Source of the DNA: an uncultured Prochlorococcus sp.
GTDB lineage: Bacteria; Cyanobacteriota; Cyanobacteriia; PCC-6307; Cyanobiaceae
NCBI GenBank assembly: GCA_902627325.1
Contig: CACOIM010000003.1
Location: 1-64,000 of the forward strand
Reading direction: 5' to 3'
Length of the DNA: 64,000 nucleotides
Below, in pieces: positions 53,818 through 63,006 of the stretch. Below the pieces are notes generated by a model. The model searched no databases, was not told the DNA's origin, and saw nothing but the letters and a program-made list of their open reading frames with translations. Position 1 is the first letter of the stretch, and the number at the start of each line of letters is the position of its first letter. The position numbers and the translations under genes are program-made.

Positions 53818-56800
53818 ATGTCACTTTTTAGAAAGCATTTAAATAGAGATGATAAACCAATAATTATTTTTGATGGAGGTACGGGTACTTCCTTTCAAAA
53901 TATGAATTTAAGTGCTGAAGATTTTGGTGGAGATAAATTTGAGGGTTGCAACGAAAATCTTGTTTTGACTTTACCAAAAGCAGTTGAAAAGGTTCATAAT
54001 GACTTTCTTGTTTCTGGTTGCGATATTGTAGAAACAAATACATTTGGAGCGACTTCAATTGTTTTAGATGAATATGATTTAGGGCATAAGGCTTACGAAA
54101 TAAATAAAAATGCAGCACTTTTAGCAAAAAAATGTGCGGAAAAACACACTACTGCTAGTAATCCTAAATTTGTAGCCGGCTCAATTGGGCCAACAACCAA
54201 ATTACCTACTCTAGGACATATAAGCTTTGATGTTCTTAAAGAATCTTATAAAGATCAAATTCACGGTCTAATTGATGGAGGTGTAGACCTTTTATTAATA
54301 GAAACATGTCAGGATGTTCTGCAAATTAAATCAGCACTTTTAGCCGCGAATGAAATTATTAATGAGAGATCAATAGATATTCCAATAATGGTTTCAATTA
54401 CCGTTGAGACCACAGGAACAATGTTAGTTGGTACAGATATTGCTTCTGCACTTACTATTTTAGAGCCTTTTAACATAGACATATTAGGTCTTAATTGTGC
54501 AACTGGTCCTTCAGAAATGAAAGAACATATTAAGTATCTTTCTGAGAATTCTCCTTTCGCAATAAGTTGCATACCTAATGCAGGTTTACCAGAAAATATT
54601 GGAGGAATAGCACACTATAAATTAACACCCTTAGAGTTAAAAATTCAATTGCTTAATTTCATTTATGATTATGATGTCCAGATTATTGGCGGTTGTTGTG
54701 GGACAACTCCTGAACATATAAAGTATTTATCTTCAATTATTTCTGAACTTAAAAAAAATAATTATTCAATAAAGAATAAAGTTAGAGAAAATGTATTTAT
54801 ACCATCATCCTCTTCTATTTATAATTCGGTACCCTATAAACAGGATAATTCAATATTGCTTGTTGGAGAAAGACTGAATGCAAGTGGTTCTAAAAAAGTA
54901 AGGGATTTATTAAATAATGATGATTGGGATGGTCTTATATCTATAGCTAAACAACAACAGAAGGAAAATGCCCATGTATTAGACGTCAATGTTGATTATG
55001 TTGGCCGTGATGGTGTGAAGGATATGAAAGAAATCGTATCAAGATTAGTTACTAATATTAATTTACCTTTAATGATTGATTCCACCGAACACGAAAAAAT
55101 GGAAAGTGGTTTAAAAACTGCTGGTGGAAAATGCATTATAAATTCAACTAATTATGAAGATGGTGATGAAAGATTTAATACTGTTATGAATTTAGCAATT
55201 AACTACGGAGCAGGATTAGTAATTGGGACTATAGATGAAGATGGAATGGCTAGAACTTCTGAAAAAAAATGTAATATTGCAGAAAGAGCCATAAATAAAA
55301 CAAGAAGTAATAATATCTCTGATCATGAAATATTCTTTGATCCTTTAGCTTTACCAATTTCAACTGGAATTGAAGAAGATAGATTAAATGCCAAAGAAAC
55401 AATTATGGCTATAAAAAGTATTAGGAACAAAATTAAAACTTGTCATATAATCCTAGGAATATCAAATATTAGTTTTGGTTTATCACCACTGGCAAGGATA
55501 AATTTAAATTCTATATTTTTAGATGAATGTATTAAAGCTGGACTTGATTCTGCCATACTGGCACCAAACAAAATATTACCACTATCAAAAATTAGTGATG
55601 AAACAAAGAAAATATGTTTAGATCTTATTTATGATAAAAGAATTTTTGAAGATAATAATATATGTATATATGATCCATTAGTAGAATTAACGAAAGCATT
55701 TGCAGATTTATCCGTAAAGGATATAAATAAAATTGGAAATAATAAAGATAATCTATCTATTGAAGAAAAATTAAAAAACCACATTATTGATGGAGAAAAA
55801 ATAGGGTTAGAGGAATTGTTACATACATCATTAGAAAAATATAAACCTCTCGAAATTATAAATACCTTTCTACTTGATGGAATGAAAGTGGTAGGAGATT
55901 TATTTGGCTCGGGACAAATGCAATTACCTTTTGTTTTGCAGTCTGCTGAAACCATGAAGTTTGCAGTTTCAGTACTAGAACCATTTATGGAAACTTCAGA
56001 AAATGCTTCCTCAAAAGGTAAATTTTTAATAGCCACCGTGAAGGGTGATGTTCATGATATAGGAAAAAACTTAGTTGATATTATCCTTACTAATAACGGT
56101 TATGATGTTATAAATTTAGGAATAAAGCAAGACGTTAATTCAATAATTGAAGCACAAAAACTGCATAAAGCAGATTGTATAGCTATGAGCGGATTATTAG
56201 TAAAATCAACAGCATTTATGAAAGATAATCTAGAAGCATTTAACGAAGCAAATATTAAAGTACCAGTGATTCTTGGAGGTGCAGCCCTTACACCAAAATT
56301 TGTAAATGAAGATTGTAGTCAAATTTATAAAGGAAAGATTCTTTATGGTAAAGATGCATTTACTGATCTTAAATTTATGAATGAATATATGAAAAATAAG
56401 AAAATAGGCAATTGGTCTGACAATAATGGTTTTATAGATAAAAAGGGTATAAGTATAAAGTTAGCGGAAACAAAGACTAATGAAATTAATTTGGAAAAAC
56501 CAAATAAAATTTTAACTAGTACCAAAAAATCAAAAAAAATTATAACTACAGAAAGATCGTCATATGCAATTGAAGAGAAACCAATAAAGCCACCATTTTG
56601 GGGATCAAAAATATTATCGAGTGAAGAAATTGAAATTGAAGATCTTTTATTTTATCTTGATAAAAAAGCGCTTTTTAGTGGACAATGGCAAATTAAAAAA
56701 AATAAAGATCAAACAGTTGAAGAATATAATAGCTATTTAGAATCTTACGCAGAATCTTTATTAGATAAATGGATCAATATTATTAAGCATAAGAATTTGA

Positions 56801-57384
56801 TTAAACCTCAAGCAGTTTATGGCTATTTTAAATGTGGTAGAAATAGAAATAGCATTGTTTTGTTTAAGGAAAATGAAATTGAAGAATTAGCGAAATTTGA
56901 ATTTCCAAGACAAGTTTCTGGGAGCAAACTGTGCATAGCAGATTTTTATTGTGATCTTCTTGAAGGAAAGCCTAGAGATTGTTTTCCAATGCAAGCTGTA
57001 ACAATGGGAGAGATAGCCAGTGAATATGCGCAAGAATTATTCAATAGCGATAAATATAGTGATTACTTGATTTTTCATGGTTTAGCAGTACAACTAGCCG
57101 AAGCTTTAGCTGAATTTATACATGCAAGAATTAGAGATGAATGTGGTTACTCGGATTTTAAAAATATATCTAATAAAGAAATACTATCCCAAAAATATAG
57201 AGGTTCAAGATACTCATTTGGCTATCCTGCTTGCCCTAAGGTCTCTGACTCAAAAACTCAACTATTATTACTAGATGCTGATCGAATAAATCTTACTATG
57301 GATGAATCTGAACAATTACATCCAGAACAAAGTACTACGGCCATTGTTTCTCTTCATTCAAAAGCAAAATATTTTAGTACCTAA
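53818..57384 (+). CDS. metH: Cobalamin-dependent methionine synthase
   Basis: FDGGTGTSFQNMNL, IIGGCCGTTPEHI, ATVKGDVHDIGKNLVDIIL (B12-binding DxHDxG), activation domain FIHARIRDECGY, FGYPACP. Confidence 0.98.
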   Translation: MSLFRKHLNRDDKPIIIFDGGTGTSFQNMNLSAEDFGGDKFEGCNENLVLTLPKAVEKVHNDFLVSGCDIVETNTFGATSIVLDEYDLGHKAYEINKNAALLAKKCAEKHTTASNPKFVAGSIGPTTKLPTLGHISFDVLKESYKDQIHGLIDGGVDLLLIETCQDVLQIKSALLAANEIINERSIDIPIMVSITVETTGTMLVGTDIASALTILEPFNIDILGLNCATGPSEMKEHIKYLSENSPFAISCIPNAGLPENIGGIAHYKLTPLELKIQLLNFIYDYDVQIIGGCCGTTPEHIKYLSSIISELKKNNYSIKNKVRENVFIPSSSSIYNSVPYKQDNSILLVGERLNASGSKKVRDLLNNDDWDGLISIAKQQQKENAHVLDVNVDYVGRDGVKDMKEIVSRLVTNINLPLMIDSTEHEKMESGLKTAGGKCIINSTNYEDGDERFNTVMNLAINYGAGLVIGTIDEDGMARTSEKKCNIAERAINKTRSNNISDHEIFFDPLALPISTGIEEDRLNAKETIMAIKSIRNKIKTCHIILGISNISFGLSPLARINLNSIFLDECIKAGLDSAILAPNKILPLSKISDETKKICLDLIYDKRIFEDNNICIYDPLVELTKAFADLSVKDINKIGNNKDNLSIEEKLKNHIIDGEKIGLEELLHTSLEKYKPLEIINTFLLDGMKVVGDLFGSGQMQLPFVLQSAETMKFAVSVLEPFMETSENASSKGKFLIATVKGDVHDIGKNLVDIILTNNGYDVINLGIKQDVNSIIEAQKLHKADCIAMSGLLVKSTAFMKDNLEAFNEANIKVPVILGGAALTPKFVNEDCSQIYKGKILYGKDAFTDLKFMNEYMKNKKIGNWSDNNGFIDKKGISIKLAETKTNEINLEKPNKILTSTKKSKKIITTERSSYAIEEKPIKPPFWGSKILSSEEIEIEDLLFYLDKKALFSGQWQIKKNKDQTVEEYNSYLESYAESLLDKWINIIKHKNLIKPQAVYGYFKCGRNRNSIVLFKENEIEELAKFEFPRQVSGSKLCIADFYCDLLEGKPRDCFPMQAVTMGEIASEYAQELFNSDKYSDYLIFHGLAVQLAEALAEFIHARIRDECGYSDFKNISNKEILSQKYRGSRYSFGYPACPKVSDSKTQLLLLDADRINLTMDESEQLHPEQSTTAIVSLHSKAKYFST

Positions 57385-57399
57385 TTAATCTTTATTAAA

Positions 57400-57618
57400 T
57401 TAATTCGCTTCTAATGATTCTATAACCTCTTGTTGAAATTCTTCCATTATTTCATTATCGCTTAGATCAATTCCCTCACCAGCAGCATTTTGAATTAATT
57501 CTAGATAAAAGCTAGCGCCATCACTTACTAGAAATTCCATCGCAGAATCTTCATCATTTTCTTTGAAAGCCTCATATAACGCTTTAAAAGCACTATCTTC
57601 GGTGAATTCCCAATCCAT
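57400..57618 (-). CDS. Small, very acidic hypothetical protein (72 aa)
   Basis: MDWEFTEDSAFKALYEAFKENDEDSAMEFL...; coding-like composition. Confidence 0.6.
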   Translation of the reverse strand: MDWEFTEDSAFKALYEAFKENDEDSAMEFLVSDGASFYLELIQNAAGEGIDLSDNEIMEEFQQEVIESLEAN

Positions 57619-57750
57619 AAATTTAAGAATGCTTCTATAGATTTTTTACCTCTTTACCCCCCATACCCGTCAACCTTATTTAAAGAGAATGTCGTAGTAT
57701 TTATTATTTATTTACTTTTTTTTATAATTAAAATAAATACCTTTTAAAGA

Positions 57751-58119
57751 ATGGAAAAAAATGTTTTAGGAGAAAATCTTGAGATTTGCAGCTGTACACC
57801 TGTAACAGGTTGGTTCAGAGACGGGTTTTGTAAATACGATTATTCTGACAGTGGTAATCATTCAATATGTTGCGTAATGAATGATAATTTTTTAAATTAC
57901 AGCAAATCTCAAGGAAATGATTTAACAACTCCAATACCAGAATATTCATTTCCTGGTTTAAAGAATGGAGATCATTGGTGTATATGCTTAGAACGTTGGA
58001 AAGAAGCTAGAGATGATGGATTAGCACCATTAGTTATCTTAGAATCTACAAATATAATTGTTTTAAATTCCTTAACATTAAATGAGTTAAAAAAATATCA
58101 ATATATTACTAATAAATAA
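57751..58119 (+). CDS. DUF2237-like protein
   Basis: KNVLGENLEICSCTPVTGWFRDGFC, GNDLTTPIPEYSFPGLKNGDHWCICLERW. Confidence 0.88.
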   Translation: MEKNVLGENLEICSCTPVTGWFRDGFCKYDYSDSGNHSICCVMNDNFLNYSKSQGNDLTTPIPEYSFPGLKNGDHWCICLERWKEARDDGLAPLVILESTNIIVLNSLTLNELKKYQYITNK

Positions 58120-58182
58120 AAAAATGTTATTCTAAATTTTTACAATGTACTTTATTAATAATATTTTCTTGATAATTTCTAC

Positions 58183-59013
58183 ATGAGGAAAGAAATATAT
58201 TGGGAAAAGGCTTTACAAAAAACAAAGATTTCGATAAATTCTAAAAGCTTATTTCCATTACAGACAACTGATATTACAAAAAATCTATATAAAGGTAATG
58301 ATTTTATTATTCGTGAATTAGATATTACTAAATTTAAAAAAAATACTTTAATCGGACCTAAAATCAATCCATTCAAACCATGGGATAAAATTTTAGAAAT
58401 AGATTCCATTGGAAATGGCCACCAACTAATCCTAAATAAATATCCAGTTCAACTAGGACACGTACTCTTAATAACCAATGAATGGAAAGAACAAAATGGA
58501 TGGCTAGATATAAAAGATTGGGAAGCCATAAAAGAAGTTAATAAAGATACATCAGGTTTATGGTTCTTTAATAGCGGACCATTAGCTGGTGCAAGTCAAC
58601 CTCATAGACATATTCAATTATTGAGAAGAGATCCATCAGAATTATCTTGCCCTAGAGAGAAATGGATTTTAGCCTTAAATAATTTAAATTATAAAAATGA
58701 GAAATTCAGTAAAAATATAATTTTAAAGAAATTTTCAAAATCCTTAAATGAAGAAAATATTTATGAAATTTATAAAGATTTATCATATAACTTAGGTTTA
58801 GGAGATCCAAGGAATGATAAAAAACCAAAATATCCATATAATTTGATTTTTACAGATAAATGGATGATTATAATCAAAAGAAAAACAGATAACTTGTTTG
58901 GAATTAGTATTAATGCATTAGGATTTGCTGGCTATATTTTAGTTACTGAAAATTCAGATATTAAATATTTAAGAGAGTTAGGTCCTGAGAAATTACTAGA
59001 AGATTTTTTATAA
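58183..59013 (+). CDS. ATP adenylyltransferase / Ap4A phosphorylase II-like (HIT superfamily)
   Basis: LNKYPVQLGHVLLITNEW, GPLAGASQPHRHIQLL (HxHxQ). Confidence 0.88.
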   Translation: MRKEIYWEKALQKTKISINSKSLFPLQTTDITKNLYKGNDFIIRELDITKFKKNTLIGPKINPFKPWDKILEIDSIGNGHQLILNKYPVQLGHVLLITNEWKEQNGWLDIKDWEAIKEVNKDTSGLWFFNSGPLAGASQPHRHIQLLRRDPSELSCPREKWILALNNLNYKNEKFSKNIILKKFSKSLNEENIYEIYKDLSYNLGLGDPRNDKKPKYPYNLIFTDKWMIIIKRKTDNLFGISINALGFAGYILVTENSDIKYLRELGPEKLLEDFL

Positions 59014-59017
59014 AAAT

Positions 59018-59131
59018 TTAATTCTGATTATCTCTTTCAATTTGCTTTTCAAGAACTTCTATTGAAGCTAAAACTGAGGCAGTTTTTCGCTCTAATGAAT
59101 CTTTTATGTTAAGAAGCATTTCTAATTTCAT
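59018..59131 (-). CDS. Possible small ORF (37 aa from ATG; frame open further upstream)
   Basis: MKLEMLLNIKDSLERKTASVLASIEVLEKQIERDNQN; helical, coding-like composition, no homology evidence. Confidence 0.3.
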   Translation of the reverse strand: MKLEMLLNIKDSLERKTASVLASIEVLEKQIERDNQN

Positions 59132-59293
59132 ATTTTGAAGCAAACTCTTTGTTTCTTTGGATGATTTTGATGAGCAGAATAACACTTTTTTATTAGTCGA
59201 TACATTAATAATAATTAATAAATATTTTAAAAGTGGAAATCTTCAAATCTTATTAAACCATGCAAGTAAAATAAATCTCTTATATCTAATATG

Positions 59294-59334
59294 AGTCTTA
59301 CTATTAGTCTATTTAAGAGTCTTAAATAAGATAC
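59294..59334 (+). repeat. Phased AGWCT element, copy 1
   Basis: GAGTCT TACTAT TAGTCT ATTTAA GAGTCT TAAATA AGATA. Confidence 0.75.
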
Positions 59335-59478
59335 ATGTTCATACTACTCTCTCTTGAAACGATTGAATTATTTTAAAGACATTATGAGAGGAAAGCCTAC
59401 TCTATAAGCGTCAAAAATGAATAAATAAAAATATCACAATCATTTCTAAATTAATTATGTTCATTGCATTTATCATAT

Positions 59479-59519
59479 AAGACTAATAATGAGTCTAGTA
59501 TATAGTCTTAAAAGAGACA
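59479..59519 (+). repeat. Phased AGWCT element, copy 2
   Basis: AAGACT AATAAT GAGTCT AGTATA TAGTCT TAAAAG AGACA. Confidence 0.8.
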
Positions 59520-59662
59520 TATGAGCACTATAATCCCGTTATCTCATATTAAAATAAAAAGATAGAAAATTTTTTCGGCTACCACATAAATGTCCGGGGA
59601 GATGAAATACAATCATATAAACTTAAAAATATCCATAATAAATTTTATTACTTATATCAAAT

Positions 59663-59703
59663 TAGACTAATTATAAGTCCTATTCAGATACTAAATTGAG
59701 ACA
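59663..59703 (+). repeat. Phased AGWCT element, copy 3
   Basis: TAGACT AATTAT AAGTCC TATTCA GATACT AAATTG AGACA. Confidence 0.75.
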
Positions 59704-59950
59704 AAATAGATATTCCAGAAAGTAAGGCAAGTACCACGACGATGTCCTACTATTGTCCAACCAATATTCACCGACTAAAACTGCTTGTAAATATTGGAAT
59801 TTTTGCATTGAAGTACTGTCTTAAAGGCAGTTCGTCATATGTCAACATAACTCTTTCCTTACAAAGCAGTGATTTCCAAGCCAAACGGAGCATCGAGCAG
59901 TATTTGCACCTTGAGTATTTATAAATATATGATTTTTAATTTTCTTATTC

Positions 59951-59991
59951 AAGACTCACATTAAGACTTATTGATAGTCTTACATAAGACG
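59951..59991 (+). repeat. Phased AGWCT element, copy 4
   Basis: AAGACT CACATT AAGACT TATTGA TAGTCT TACATA AGACG. Confidence 0.8.
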
Positions 59992-60006
59992 AAAGAGATC
60001 TAATGT

Positions 60007-62466
60007 TTATCTGGTCTTGGCTGAATATTTATTCTCTATATTCGAAATGATCTCTGCATTAAGTTCACTAACATCTGAATCCTTCAACGTCTTATTCTGA
60101 TCTCTAAATGAAAGTCTAAAAGTATAACTAATATTATCTTTACCCAATGATTCATCTGAATAAATATCTACAAGATTTACATCTTCCAATAATTTTTTAC
60201 CCGATTTTCTTATAAATGTGATTATTTCATTAATAAAATACTTTTTATTAAAAATTAAATTTATATCACGTTCTATTTTCGGAACTATTGGATAATTCAT
60301 GAAGAGTGGATTCCAAATATTTTTTCTAGTACAAGCATCTGAAATATTTCTAAGTTTAATACTAAAAAGATAAATATTTTTAAGGGAATTTTTCTCCATA
60401 AGATATTTTGGATGAATTTGACCAAAATATCCTGACTCCTTACCCTCTATGTAAAGTAAAGCTGTTCTTCCAGGATGTAAAAAATCAATTGTTTCTGTTG
60501 TTTTATCAATTATAGAAATTTTTAATGAATCTAAAGCCTCCCTAAGCTTTCCTCTCGCATCAAAATAATGTATATCTTTTTCCTTACCTGAAGTATCCCA
60601 TGATTCAAATTTATTGTTACCGCAAATAGCTCCATTTATAAATTCTTCTTCTACAAAATCATTTTTATTTTTAGTAAATATTTTACCTATTTCAAAAATC
60701 CAGCAGTTATTTCTTCCAGAGTTAATATTTTGACTTACGATCTTTATATGTTCCTCCCATAAATTATTTCGTAAACAACTGGTTTCCTTTAGCAAAGGAT
60801 TTGCAATCATAATCCTTTTATTGTCATCATTTGGAACCAATGAGTAAGTTAAAACTTCATTAAAACCTGAAGATATAAATCCATTTCTAATTTTTCTTAT
60901 TGAATTCTGCAGGTTTGTTAATTTCCCGGGAACTAATGGATTCGGAATATTCTCATCAAATAAATCATAACCAATTAATCGTGCAATTTCCTCAATTAAA
61001 TCAATTTCTCTAATAAGATCTTGAGATCTATTTGGCAAAACCTCAACATCCCATCCATAATGTTTATCTGTTGTAGTGCATCCAATCAACTGAAGTTTAT
61101 CAACTATTTCCTTATCACATAAATTTCTTTTAATTAAATTATTTGGACCACTATCAGAGCTCATAATCTTTAGAGGGCCTAATATTTTGTGAATCCGATC
61201 TCTCCGCAATTTTATTAAATTTAAATTATCTTTGAAATCATTTGAGATATAAGTCATTTGATCGGAAATATTAAAAAATTGATTGAACAACTTAATTGCT
61301 CTTTTAACGGCGGTAACTGTATTCTTATTTGATATACCCTTTTCAAAACGACTACTAGATTCAGTTCTTAGACCGATTTCTCTTGACGATTTTCTTATCG
61401 AAGCAGGATTGAATACAGCCGCTTCCAAAAATATAGAAATAGTTGAATCAGTAACGGAGGTTTCCATACCGCCAATTACTCCTGCAATAGCAATTGGTAT
61501 ATCTACACATGTTATGACAGTAATATCTTTATTTAAATTATAAATATTGCCATCCAAGCCTTTAAGTTTTTCACCATTTTTAGCTTCCCTAATACCAAAA
61601 TCATCTTGCGATATAGTCTTACCTATTAGCTTTGATAATTTATCTTTATCAAAAGCATGGAGAGGTTGGCCCTGCTCTAAAAGTATGTAATTAGTTATGT
61701 CAACAATGAGATTAATAGACTTAATATCTGATTTCTCTAATCTATCTTTCAACCATTTTGGTGATTTTTTTTTACCGTTAACATTGTTAATGGATGTTAT
61801 TGAATAAATTGAATCATGACTAATGGAGTTATTTTCTTTTATGTGAGGTTGAAATTCCTTTATGGGTAAATTTTCTGAAATTTCAAGATTAGTAAGTTTA
61901 GTTTGGAGAAGTGCAGACACTTCTCTGGCAATACCAATCATGGACATTCCATCAGGTCTATTAGCAGTAATCGCTAATTCATATATAAAATCGTTAAGTT
62001 CTAACAATTCTGAGATTGGAGTCCCTAATTTAAACCTTTGAGAAACAGATTTGTCAATAATTGCTATCCCATTACTTTTCTCTTCTAATCCAAGTTCTTC
62101 AAGAGAACAAATCATACCTTTACTACATATACCTCTGATTTCACTAGCTTTTATTGTCAAATCGATAGTATCTAAATAGGTTCCTACTGTGGCGACATAT
62201 ACATAAATATCTGACCTAACGTTGCTAGCACCACAAATAATTTGTAATTGTTCAATACCAATATCTACATTGCAAATTGACAATTTATCTGAATTATTAT
62301 GTTTTTCTGCTGATAAAACTTTTCCCAATACTACTCCTTTAAATTTTAATGAAGTATCAACTAATGATTCGACTTCAAAACCGCCAATTGATAGTTTTTC
62401 GGAAAGTTGTTCAGGTGTAGTATTGATATCGACTAACTCTTTTAACCAATTTTGAGAAACTTTCAT
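60007..62466 (-). CDS. pheT: Phenylalanyl-tRNA synthetase beta subunit
   Basis: MKVSQNWLKELVDI, B3/B4 domain, LIGYDLFDENIPNP, 819 aa. Confidence 0.98.
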   Translation of the reverse strand: MKVSQNWLKELVDINTTPEQLSEKLSIGGFEVESLVDTSLKFKGVVLGKVLSAEKHNNSDKLSICNVDIGIEQLQIICGASNVRSDIYVYVATVGTYLDTIDLTIKASEIRGICSKGMICSLEELGLEEKSNGIAIIDKSVSQRFKLGTPISELLELNDFIYELAITANRPDGMSMIGIAREVSALLQTKLTNLEISENLPIKEFQPHIKENNSISHDSIYSITSINNVNGKKKSPKWLKDRLEKSDIKSINLIVDITNYILLEQGQPLHAFDKDKLSKLIGKTISQDDFGIREAKNGEKLKGLDGNIYNLNKDITVITCVDIPIAIAGVIGGMETSVTDSTISIFLEAAVFNPASIRKSSREIGLRTESSSRFEKGISNKNTVTAVKRAIKLFNQFFNISDQMTYISNDFKDNLNLIKLRRDRIHKILGPLKIMSSDSGPNNLIKRNLCDKEIVDKLQLIGCTTTDKHYGWDVEVLPNRSQDLIREIDLIEEIARLIGYDLFDENIPNPLVPGKLTNLQNSIRKIRNGFISSGFNEVLTYSLVPNDDNKRIMIANPLLKETSCLRNNLWEEHIKIVSQNINSGRNNCWIFEIGKIFTKNKNDFVEEEFINGAICGNNKFESWDTSGKEKDIHYFDARGKLREALDSLKISIIDKTTETIDFLHPGRTALLYIEGKESGYFGQIHPKYLMEKNSLKNIYLFSIKLRNISDACTRKNIWNPLFMNYPIVPKIERDINLIFNKKYFINEIITFIRKSGKKLLEDVNLVDIYSDESLGKDNISYTFRLSFRDQNKTLKDSDVSELNAEIISNIENKYSAKTR

Positions 62467-62567
62467 ATTAATATTTTAGTTTTATTTTAAAAGATTGAAT
62501 AGGTACTTTCAAAATAGTTTGATGAACCTGTACAATAGAAAATTATACATTAAAAGTATTATTAAAA

Positions 62568-62765
62568 ATGGCGAAAAAGGGTACGAGAATAGTAGTAACA
62601 CTTGAATGTACAGAGTGTCGTAGTACACCAGCATCTAAAATGCGAAAACCAGGTGTCTCCAGATATACGACTGAAAAGAATCGTAGAAATACTACTGAAA
62701 GATTAGAACTAAAAAAATTCTGTCCTCAGTTAAATAAAATGACCATTCATAAGGAAATCAAATAA
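62568..62765 (+). CDS. rpmG: 50S ribosomal protein L33
   Basis: [19 protein letters not shown]...[22 protein letters not shown]. Confidence 0.97.
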   Translation: MAKKGTRIVVTLECTECRSTPASKMRKPGVSRYTTEKNRRNTTERLELKKFCPQLNKMTIHKEIK

Positions 62766-62773
62766 GGAAAATT

Positions 62774-62995
62774 ATGACTAATTCAATTTTTAAAAAACAA
62801 CTTTCCCCTATCAAACCCGGAGATCCCATTGACTATAAAGATGTTGAGTTATTGAAAAAATTTATAACTGAAAGGGGAAAAATTCTTCCAAGAAGAATGA
62901 CTGGCCTTACTGCAAAACAACAGAGAGATTTAACATTAGCTGTTAAAAGAGCAAGAATAGTAGCTCTACTCCCATTTGTAAATCCTGAAGGTTAA
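62774..62995 (+). CDS. rpsR: 30S ribosomal protein S18
   Basis: [50 protein letters not shown]. Confidence 0.97.
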   Translation: MTNSIFKKQLSPIKPGDPIDYKDVELLKKFITERGKILPRRMTGLTAKQQRDLTLAVKRARIVALLPFVNPEG

Positions 62996-63006
62996 GTAAT
63001 ACTTAT

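Noticed and set aside
59742-59924. 60-aa ORF between elements 3 and 4
   Set aside because: No recognisable motif or coupling to neighbours; overlaps inverted repeats, so a non-coding explanation is at least as likely. Not called as CDS.
59294-59991. CRISPR array interpretation of the AGWCT elements
   Set aside because: Intervening segments are about 143-247 bp, repeats are strongly diverged, only four copies, and no cas genes in the window.
59294-59991. PhoB or RpaB/HLR1 box interpretation of the AGWCT elements
   Set aside because: Pho boxes repeat at 11 bp and HLR1 at 10 bp with different cores; here the core is AGWCT at 12/12/11 bp, and the nearest genes converge on the region.
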